DNA from: Stephanodiscus triporus
Lineage: Eukaryota; Bacillariophyta; Thalassiosirophyceae; Thalassiosirales; Thalassiosiraceae
NCBI GenBank assembly: GCA_036939755.1
Contig: JALLAZ010001880.1
Coordinates: 1-14,353, forward strand
Length of the DNA stretch: 14,353 bases
Reading direction: 5' to 3'
How positions within the stretch are numbered: the first letter of the stretch is position 1; the number at the start of each line of letters is the position of its first letter. The translations under genes were made by a program, and so were the position numbers. This document shows, one piece after another, positions 7,354 through 14,353 of this stretch. Under the pieces are notes generated by a model. The model was given only the letters and a program-made list of their open reading frames with translations, had not been told where the DNA came from and searched no databases.

Positions 7354-7506
7354 CTACTCTGTAACTGGGAGAGGTCGATCGAGTTCTCTGGCTGGCCAGG
7401 GCTTCGACGTGGCAGGACAGGGAACTTCGGGATGATCGCGCCAGGTGATTTTCTTCTTCCCGCCAGATTTGGGTGTGCGAGAAGATGATGTGACCTCAAC
7501 AGGCTC
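7354..7506 (-). pseudogene. Copy C: remnant of the Copia pol C terminus
   Basis: The sequence aligns with 1739-1891 of copy B and ends in the same TAG stop (7356-7354). It encodes a recognisable version of the pol tail (PKSGGKKKITWRD, then ARELDRPLPVTE before the stop), with one extra codon and many base changes. Similarity ends abruptly near 7506. Everything upstream in this copy (RNase H, reverse transcriptase, integrase, gag) is missing, so this is a truncated stub left at the edge of the array. Its preserved frame suggests it came from an active relative and not directly from copy B. Confidence 0.75.
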
Positions 7507-7594
7507 CAATACTTAAAACTGAGTTGACGACGATGATGGCCAACCGCGCCCCCCGTCTAAATCATATCAAATAATAACAAAAGTGAAGGTTACA
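7507..7594 (+). promoter_or_regulatory. Short 5' flank of the TOR gene
   Basis: These 88 bp are the only non-element sequence between the pol remnant of copy C and the TOR ATG. They must hold the 5' untranslated region and perhaps part of the promoter. The last 35 bases are A-rich, and the ATG at 7595 has A at -3 and G at +4. No TATA box or other specific element can be named. Confidence 0.35.
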
Positions 7595-10500
7595 ATGGAC
7601 TTGCTCTCGCCAGAATTCCCCCATCACGACCAGCAGGGCGGCGTCTTCGCCCCCGGCCTCGTCGACGTCGCCGATGCCGATCATCAAGGATATCTCCTCC
7701 ACTCCGCCGACGACGATTGGGGCGGTGTCGCGGGCGGGGACGCGATTATGGGCCTCGTGGCGGACCCGAATTTCTCCTCGTCCTCCTCCTCCTACGACGG
7801 TGCCGAGGAGGAGGTCGGCGGTGGCATTCCCTACTACTACCACCACGGCGGCGGGGTCGGCGATTCCCTGGTCGAGACGCAGGCGACGAATCTCGACGTC
7901 AACGGCGGCATTTCCGGCGGGGGGGGCGGCGGCGCCTCCATCGAGACGGGCAGGACGCCCCTGGACCCGATCCTGAGGTACCTCAAGCGGGAATATGCCA
8001 CGTCCGCCGGACCCCAGGACGTCCTCGCGTCCCTCATGGTGTCCGACGCCACCACGACCGACGAGCTCGACTTCGTGCTCAACGAGACGACTGAGATGAT
8101 GATGATGGTGGGCGTGAAGGCCACGACGTCGAGTGCGGCTGCGGCTGCGGCCGCTGCCGCGGCTGGACGCAGGATCTTTGGTAGGGACGGATTGCTCCCG
8201 TATCATCCTCCGTCGTCGTCGTCGGCGGTGCAGCAGCAGCAGCAACAACAACAACAACGATCGATGATCGAGGGCAACGATGGAGCCGCTACAGCCACTG
8301 CTCAGCCCGGTGGGGCCGCATCATCGATGTGGGCCGATAATGGACCGGGGGCCGCATCGTTTCATTCCGGTCACCAACCCGCGCCGCTCCTGGCCCCCGC
8401 CACCGCCGCCCACGCGCAGCAGCAGCGGTTACGACAGCAGACGCAAAGGAGGAGACGACAGATGATGCCGAGCTTCTGCCATCCGCCCGCGTCGCACACT
8501 GAGAACCTCCTGCGGACGACGCCCCACCTGCGACACCTTTCGGCCGCATCCGCGGACATGTCGGGGGGGGGACGCCCCGGATCGTACGACGAGTCGAGGA
8601 ACATCTTCGCGCAGCTCCTCGCCATCGGGAAGAAGCGACCGAACCCCGCCTCCGTCGCCGGCGGCGCGATCTCGGACGGCGTCGGCGGCGCCGGCGGGAA
8701 CGCCGTATCGGGCGTCGTGTCGATCGACTACCGCACGTCACTCCTACGGCGGCGCGCCAACCGGAGGGCGTCTCTCGAGCTCGCGTCGTTCGTGCGTCTG
8801 CTATCGAACGAGATGTCCCAGGACGCGTTCGCGACCGTGGAGTCGGAGGTGTACGCGAGGGTCTTCGCCCTCGTGCACTCCAAGGCCATCGGGGCCGACG
8901 ATCGCCTCGCGGGCGTGGCCGCGCTCGACGCGCTCCTCACGGTCCCGTCGGCCGACGAGGAGAGGAGGGCGATACGGTTCGGGAACAACCTTAGCAACGC
9001 GCTCAAGGGGAGCGGGGGGGGGGGCGCGAACGCGCCGGTCGATTACGAGTTCCTCCACGCGGTGGCCCGCGCTCTCGGCAGAATGGCCATGGGGGCCGCG
9101 AACGTGGATCGGGTCGAGTTTGAGATCGGCAGGGGCCTCGAGTGGCTTCGGTCTGACAGGAGCGACAGGCGCCTCGCGGCGGTTCTCGTGCTTAGGGAGC
9201 TGGCGCGTTGCGCCCCAACGGCCTTTTACAGCAGGACGATGACGACGACGACAACGGCGTCGCCTTCGGCCGCGGCGGCGGTAGCGGGCTCGGCGACCGC
9301 CTCCGTCCTGGGAGGTGTCGTCGCCGGCGGAGGCACGAACGACTTCCTCGATCACATCTTTGTCGCGCTGCGGGATCCACAGCCGATCGTCCGTGTGTGC
9401 TCCGCCGACGCTCTATCAGAATGCCTTGCGATTCTCATGGAAAGGCAGGACCGTCGCTCGATGACAACGCCTCTCTGCGCGCTGTACGCCAACGTCGCGG
9501 ACGGGCTGCGGCAGAACAACGGCGACCACGCCATGTCCGCGTCGACCATGGCCTCCGCGGCCATGGCCGCCCACGGCTCGTTGTTGGTAGTTAGCGAGCT
9601 CCTGCGGCACTCGCGCAACTTCATACTTCCCCGGTACGACGAGGTCTGCATCGCGGTGCTGAGATTCGCGAGGCATTCCATGGTGCTGATCCGGCTTGAG
9701 GTGATGAGGCTGATACCGAGATTGGCCCATCGATGCCCGGAGGTGTACGGTCGTAGGTACTTGGGCGAGAGTCTAGCGTTCCTGATCGCAAGCGCGTCGG
9801 CGTCCCCTTCTCAGGGGAGGTCCAGGATAGACGTGAAGCATACGGCATTCATGAGCATCGGCCTCCTGGCCTTGGCGATGAGCGACGAGGCGATGGGCGG
9901 GGGGGATATCACGATTCCTGTAGTGCAGATTGTAAACATCGAATCCGACGATAGCGTTCGCTCCTCGGACGATGCGGCCGAGGAAGACGGCCACTTCGAT
10001 TACCACATGGTCGAGTTGAAGAACGAGAGCGACTTTAAAGAGAGAATGGGGCACATTTTTGAGTTGATCAGAGACAGCCTCAAACGCCACATTACCTTGG
10101 ACGTGCTGGGATGCTTCGCGAACTTCGTCGAGGCGCTAGGGGAACATGCCGCGCCGTATGTGATGAATGTAGTCGAGCAGCTCTTCGATTCGGGCCTGAG
10201 CGAGTGTCTGATCAACCTAATCAAGTCGATAAGCCGATCGGTGCCCTCCAAGCAGCTCTTCATTGAACGCCGTCTGCTTCAGGAAATCTCATTCTGTCTC
10301 GCGGGCAAGGCTGTCGACGTGTTCTCAATCAAGAACAATGATCGACCGACGTTATCGGATCCCAAGCTGTCCTTCCCCACGCCATCACCACTGGTGAACC
10401 AGCCCACCTTGGGAAGAAGTTTCACTTCTACGATATCGCTAGCATCACTCACCCCTGTCTTGAGACCCAAAAAGGCGCCTCAGTTTGAATTGGATGCGCA

Positions 10501-12680
10501 GGAAGGCAGGGCAGAAACTGCCATCACTGATCCTAAATCTCCTCACAATGCAGCTCGCACAGTTATCAATAAGTCGATGAAACCTGATGTTGTGGACAAG
10601 TTCGTTCTCAGTCTACGAACGCTAAGGACAATAGGAGAATCCTACATGCAATTTTATTCTTCCGATTATGGTGATATGCTGTTACCTTTCTTACGAAACG
10701 TCATCTCAATGTACTTTGACCACCCATCAAGCAGTGTTCGTCAAGAAGCTGTCATTACGTGCTGTCTTCTGCTTTTACCCTTTGGGGACGGTGGTATCGA
10801 CAAGAAAGGGCAGTCGCCCCCTAGATTCATTCTGGGTGGTGTGTCTGAAAGCCACTTTGAGGAATGCCTCGGAAAGCTCCTGTGTATGGCTGTCTCGGAT
10901 CTATCCCCTATCGTGCGACTATGCATCGTAAGGGGATTGGACGAGCGATACGACGCCTACTTATCTCTGAATGTTTCTCCTCTGTTTATAATATTGCAAG
11001 ATGAAGCGTTGGCCGTGAGAGCCTGCGCTCTTCAAATTTTGGGTAGGTTATCACGACTGAACCCCGCCTCCATCCTTCCAGGCTTACGACGCGTCCTCAT
11101 GGACCTCATCGTCGAACTTCGATGCGGTGGCGATGACGGTGGAAAGAAAGAAGTGGCGACTCGTCTCATTATCGTTTTCTTGCGAGAAGAAGCACTGCAA
11201 AGTCTCACGAGACCGTTCATCTCGTCAATAATTGATGTACTTCCTCTTGTTGATGTAGCGCCGCGTCAAGCGACAGCGTCATTGGAAGCGTTGGGGGAAA
11301 TCGCAACCGTAGCCCATAGCTCAATTGACCCATGGCTCCGGCAACTCATCTCATATATTCTGGAAAATCTACAAGACCAGAATAGCTCGAAACAACGTGT
11401 CAGCCTTTGGGCACTTGGGAAGATAGCCTTCGGGACAAAATATGTCGTGGCACCCTATGTGGATTACCCACAACTCTTGACTCAAGCTTCTGACCTTCTT
11501 CCAACAACAAAGAGGGCTCCATGGGACCTTCGTAGAGAAGTGTTCAGAACTTTTGGCATACTTGGGGCTTTGAGTCCTGATCGATTCGGCTCGGGTTCAA
11601 CGACCAGAAAAGGCGGAGGGAAAGGGGGTGGGTATTTCGTGGAATTAGAAGATGAGCAAGGACCGAGAATGCGTAACCGCTTTTCAACAACGTCCGCGTA
11701 TGTGTCAGGGAAGCGAATTATGCCCGAATGGAAAGATCAAACGACACTGTCTGGCGGCAACCATATCACGCAGGCGCAGGAATCTGATGAACCCAAGAGT
11801 ATCAGCAAACGCTCTGATGATGACGAGCCTGCTCACTTGTTCATGTACGAGCAATATGCTATGACTGCCCAACCACTGTCGAAACTCTCTCCAGCCCGCC
11901 GTCTTTCGCCGGCTGATGAGGGCTTTTTTCCTACAGTCGCAGTGCAAGCCCTGATGCGCATCCTGAAAGATACTTCTTTATCCAACTTGCATGGTATGGT
12001 CATGAAGGTATGTATACGCTCCAAACTGTGACAGACATCTGAACATTTCATTTCTAATGTTTATTCTTGTTCTTGATTTCTTCAACAACAGGCGGTGATG
12101 TTCATATTCAAGCATCTAGGGTTAAAGAGTGTTCCGTTCTTAAAAAACATAGTTCCCCACATACTTGCAACAATCAAGAACTGCGGCCAGCATGGATTGC
12201 GCGAAGCATTACTGCAACAGGTGGCAAATCTCTGCGCCATTGTTCGAGAACATCTACGGCCATATCTACCAGCCATTTTTGATGTCGTTGAGGAATTCTG
12301 GTCTAGTCGTCATCTTTCTGCCTTGTGCTCGTTGGTGGAAAGGGTCGCCACAGTCGTACCTGATGACTTTCGAGCGTACCTGCCTTTGCTGGTTCGCCGA
12401 GTGTTGACTAGTATTGAGTCGATCGATCTGACTGAGTGGAACGACAGTACATCCCTCGCTGCCGGAACCNCGAGTGTTGACTAGTATTGAGTCGATCGAT
12501 CTGACTGAGTGGAACGACAGTACATTCCTCGCTGCCGGAACCCGTGCTTCATCATTAGCGTTCGAACGAAAATCTCTCCCACCATACATATTTGACCCAT
12601 ATCGCTCATCCACCAAACAACATGAACAGGAAATAAAGACAGGGTATGATAATATATGTCAGATATTTTCGGCTCCTTGA
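7595..12680 (+). CDS. TOR: TOR (target of rapamycin) kinase, N-terminal HEAT-repeat region only
   Basis: TOR is the PI3K-like kinase that links nutrients to growth; its N-terminal HEAT solenoid binds Raptor-type partners. Exon 1 is 7595-12007 and exon 2 begins at 12092. From about residue 380 the protein follows TOR proteins block by block. Examples are GRGLEWLRSDRSDRRLAAVLVLREL, then FLDHIFVALRDPQ, LDERYDAYLSL and WALGKIAFGTKYVVAPYVDYPQLL in exon 1, and FIFKHLGLKSVPFLKNIVP with REHLRPYLPAIFD in exon 2. Residues 1-380 are low-complexity with Ala, Gln and Gly runs. Coding is in frame to 12469, then meets an N and a duplication. If one copy is dropped, the frame runs to TGA at 12678-12680. The rest of HEAT, FAT, FRB, kinase and FATC (over half of a normal TOR) is missing, so this is a partial gene. 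Confidence 0.85.
8135..8257 (+). repeat. Homopeptide-coding repeats in the TOR N-terminal extension
   Basis: About ten GCN codons (8135-8164) encode a poly-Ala run, and nine CAG/CAA codons (8231-8257) a poly-Gln run. Four ATG codons in a row lie just upstream (around 8095-8106). The mixed codons in the Ala and Gln runs argue against a purely slipped microsatellite. Such tracts are common in disordered protein extensions. They also mark a region prone to length variation. Confidence 0.7.
12008..12091 (+). other. 84-nt GT-AG intron in TOR
   Basis: The donor is AAG|GTATGT at 12008 and the acceptor AACAACAG| at 12091. Removing it joins ...HGMVMK to AVMFIFKHLG..., a continuous block of TOR proteins (compare the HTMVVQ-AITFIFKSLG segment of animal TOR). 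The intron lies between codons (phase 0), and unspliced reading stops at a TGA shortly after the donor. It is T-rich towards its 3' end. It is the only intron needed in this gene fragment. Confidence 0.9.
12398..12542. repeat. 72-bp direct duplication flanking a single N (likely unmerged contig overlap)
   Basis: Positions 12398-12469 and 12471-12542 are the same 72 bp with one C/T difference (12453 against 12526), separated by one N at 12470. The duplication lies inside TOR coding sequence, and the 73-nt unit throws the frame. Dropping one copy and the N restores it. This is what an assembler leaves when two overlapping contig ends are abutted without being merged. The single mismatch could be a sequencing error or an allelic difference. 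A true tandem duplication is possible but less likely. Confidence 0.85.
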
Positions 12681-14285
12681 ACAATCGTTGACGGTCAAAC
12701 TGACTGATGATGCCTCCCTTTGTCGCGTCCCTTGTTGCGCAGAAAACATCCACGCCAGCGACCCGCCGGGCAACAACGATGCGGCCTCGAAATCCTCGGC
12801 GGTGCATAATCTCGGCAAGGACGCCTTGCCGCGCAGCAGAGTCGCTACCCACTCCTCGGCGCTGTTGACGTGCTGCCCGCCATCGAACTTTCCGGTGTCC
12901 ACGAGGTAGACTTGCTGCGCGTCGGGAAACGCACTTATGCAGGCGAAGCTGAACCTCCGTACCGCGTAGCCCAACCGCAACGCCAAATTCAGGGTGGACC
13001 TGCTCTCGACGAGCTGTCGCGCGCACAACATCGTCAGTAGGTCTTCCTCGAGACTAAGGGACTGAAATTCGATGGCATACTTGGTCATCCCGAACGATTG
13101 CAGGTCCTCGAAGGCATCCCAAACCGGGCCGTGGTTGAGCCCCTCGCCGACGAATATGACTCTCTCCGGCCTGGTGAAGTTGATAATCGAGTAGTAGTAC
13201 GAGAGGAAGGGCTGCTGGTAGGCTCGGTGCACATTTCCGGAATAATTCGGCTCGTATATGTCCCCCTGCCTCAGGTGAACCACGAGGACCCCGTCCCGCG
13301 CGGATCGGTGACCCTCGCACACGCCCTCGTCGCAATAGCCCAGGTACTGTCGCATGCACGCCCACAGCTCGTTCTCGACGCGCGCGTCCATCGGCACGTC
13401 CGTCGCGTCGTCGATGCACCACCCCTCGCCCGACAACCCCGACGAGCATCCCGGGCCGTACCAGCCCGACATGTGCGCGGAGGATAGGTGCCAGAAATCC
13501 GCGTAGTTCCCGACGAACGCCCGGCCGCACGGCAGTCGGGCGGACGCCCTCCCGCGGCGACGCGCGAAGTCGAACAATCGCCCCCCTCGGGAACGTCGCA
13601 TCGCCCCCCCCCGCACATCCGCGATCGGTAGTTCCAAGGTCGACTTGCAAATGTAAGCGAGCTTCATCGCTAGGAACGCCGACGTTACGATATTTCCCGT
13701 CCTGCCAAAGCCCGCGACGGCCTCGTTCGTCATCCGGATGAGCATCGGGGGGGACGATCCGACGACGGGCGTACCCCGCGGATCGCGATGGACGTGCAGG
13801 AACTTGCACTCGGCGCATCGAGGGGGCGCCGACGGGATCGACGAATTTGCCGTCCTCCTCCCCCCGCGGCCGTCACTATTATTCGGTCCTGCCTTCCTCG
13901 CGGGCATCGGACGGGACGACGCACCGTTGTGTGGAGTTTGCGGACCACCGCGATGACCACTGTGCAAAGACTCGGAGTGGCCGCCAATGCGACCCAGGGG
14001 CAACAGCAGCATCATTGCATGCCTGGCCGTCAGTAACGCCAACGATGCCACTGCAATCCTTGCCATCATCATAGTCGTCGATATCCGAGTTCGGATTGGA
14101 GCCTGTCGTTCGGGGGATGAGCCGCGCCAAGGGCGCCGCTTTAGCAATGATGGGACCATCCTCCTCTTCCCTCGGGACGGGGTATCGTTGCCGGGCTCGA
14201 CAATGAAGACAGCGCGAGGGCCCACCACCTCCTCCTCCACGGAGCCGTTCTCCGCCTCGCTGACCATAATTGGGCGAACTCGCAT
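12606..14285 (-). CDS. Putative Golgi glycosyltransferase with fucosyltransferase-like HLRxGD motif
   Basis: The frame from the ATG at 14285 (A at -3) encodes 559 residues; the ATG at 14267 is an alternative start. A basic cytosolic stretch is followed by one hydrophobic segment at about residues 75-97, giving a type II membrane topology, then a low-complexity stem. The catalytic part shows GFGRTGNIVTSA, which resembles the glycine-rich start of fucosyltransferase folds, and VVHLRQGDIY with His near 337. The HxRxGD type of motif is used by alpha-1,2, alpha-1,6 and protein O-fucosyltransferases to bind GDP-fucose. Paired cysteines (CAEC, YCDEGVC) suggest a lumenal protein. The exact family, donor and acceptor are unknown. 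The last 35 or so residues are hydrophobic and lie in AT-richer DNA overlapping the end of the TOR fragment, so the true C terminus is doubtful. Confidence 0.55.
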   Translation of the reverse strand: MRVRPIMVSEAENGSVEEEVVGPRAVFIVEPGNDTPSRGKRRMVPSLLKRRPWRGSSPERQAPIRTRISTTMMMARIAVASLALLTARHAMMLLLPLGRIGGHSESLHSGHRGGPQTPHNGASSRPMPARKAGPNNSDGRGGRRTANSSIPSAPPRCAECKFLHVHRDPRGTPVVGSSPPMLIRMTNEAVAGFGRTGNIVTSAFLAMKLAYICKSTLELPIADVRGGAMRRSRGGRLFDFARRRGRASARLPCGRAFVGNYADFWHLSSAHMSGWYGPGCSSGLSGEGWCIDDATDVPMDARVENELWACMRQYLGYCDEGVCEGHRSARDGVLVVHLRQGDIYEPNYSGNVHRAYQQPFLSYYYSIINFTRPERVIFVGEGLNHGPVWDAFEDLQSFGMTKYAIEFQSLSLEEDLLTMLCARQLVESRSTLNLALRLGYAVRRFSFACISAFPDAQQVYLVDTGKFDGGQHVNSAEEWVATLLRGKASLPRLCTAEDFEAASLLPGGSLAWMFSAQQGTRQREASSVSLTVNDCSRSRKYLTYIIIPCLYFLFMLFGG

Positions 14286-14353
14286 ACTCGCCAATTTTAG
14301 GGGTTGACTATGTCCTCCATCTGAATTTGTATGTTTCTTGATTTGGGGACGGT
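14286..14353. other. Window edge upstream of the glycosyltransferase-like gene
   Basis: These 68 bp precede the start of the minus-strand gene and should hold part of its 5' untranslated region. I see no further gene, repeat or clear promoter element here. The reading frame stays open for three codons upstream of the ATG to a TTG, which is not a likely eukaryotic start. Confidence 0.4.

Larger units (their letters stand above)
1..7506 (-). mobile_element. Tandem array of Ty1/Copia-type retroelements (copies A, B, C)
   Basis: Three copies of one Copia-like family lie head to tail on the minus strand. Copy A covers 1-1595 and continues off the left edge. Copy B is full length, about 1638-7340. 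Copy C is a pol stub at 7341-7506. The same order (gag, leader ORF, 88-bp unit, pol end) occurs at both junctions, 5615 bp apart, so neighbours share one 88-bp unit rather than each having two. The copies are clearly diverged (about 10% in the leader ORF), so this is not a recent duplication or an assembly repeat. Similarity to copy C stops near 7506, only 88 bp before the TOR start codon. Such an array fits recombination between LTRs or insertion of a tandem product; this is inference. Confidence 0.8.

Noticed and set aside
7583..7594. GTG start four codons upstream of the TOR ATG
   Set aside because: Nuclear genes start with ATG; the ATG at 7595 has good context (A at -3, G at +4), so the four extra codons are treated as leader.
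7562..8257. 231-codon minus-strand ORF opposite the TOR 5' end
   Set aside because: It is antisense to the GC-rich, low-complexity TOR extension, with skewed composition and no conserved motif.
8231..8257. CAG repeat as a disease-type expanding microsatellite
   Set aside because: It is short and interrupted by CAA codons; a plain poly-Gln tract in a disordered extension explains it.
8801..9355. 184-codon minus-strand ORF
   Set aside because: It is antisense to conserved TOR HEAT repeats, and its Arg-rich composition is expected from a GC-rich template.
13054..13818. 254-codon minus-strand ORF rich in Arg and Gly
   Set aside because: It is a shadow of the glycosyltransferase-like gene in another frame of the same strand; GC-rich coding DNA leaves such frames open and no motif is seen.
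14286..14294. Start of the glycosyltransferase-like gene at 14294
   Set aside because: The codon there is TTG; the first in-frame ATG is at 14285.

Overview
The window looks like nuclear DNA of a diatom, probably a centric (Thalassiosirales-like) species. This rests on Copia retroelements of the type common in diatoms (HVDD reverse transcriptase, LDSQS protease, integrase without a recognisable HHCC finger), a short GT-AG intron inside a very long exon, and codon use that runs from very GC-rich to moderate. No search could be run, so the organism is an inference.

Positions 1-7506 hold a head-to-tail array of Ty1/Copia-type elements, all on the minus strand. Copy A (1-1595) is a decayed gag-protease fragment that leaves the window on the left. 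Copy B (about 1638-7340) has every domain: a small leader ORF, gag, protease and integrase (7037-4074), then reverse transcriptase and RNase H in a second frame (4288-1739). Copy C (7341-7506) is only the last codons of pol. The copies are joined by an 88-bp AT-rich unit (1638-1725 and 7253-7340) ending in perfect 15-bp inverted repeats. This unit is probably a very short LTR or its core, shared between neighbouring copies.

The most interesting signal is a 61-codon ORF ahead of gag in both copies (1595-1410 and 7209-7024, minus). It encodes a Cys-rich, hydrophobic peptide and overlaps the gag start by 14 nt. Between the copies 17 codons differ; 16 changes are silent and one is Ile/Val, while gag differs at roughly one residue in ten. 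Its AUG, in weak context, is the first after the 88-bp unit. The second AUG, in good context, is that of gag. This suggests a selected accessory protein of the element, with gag reached by leaky scanning.

Positions 7595-12680 (plus) encode the N-terminal HEAT-repeat part of a TOR (target of rapamycin) kinase, with one 84-nt intron, preceded by a low-complexity extension of about 380 residues. The FAT, FRB, kinase and FATC regions are absent. The gene meets a single N at 12470 flanked by a 72-bp direct duplication, which looks like two contig ends that overlap but were not merged. Removing one copy restores the frame for only 46 more codons.

Positions 12606-14285 (minus) encode a type II membrane protein with a fucosyltransferase-like HLRxGD motif, convergent with and slightly overlapping the TOR fragment. 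The two genes have no evident functional link.
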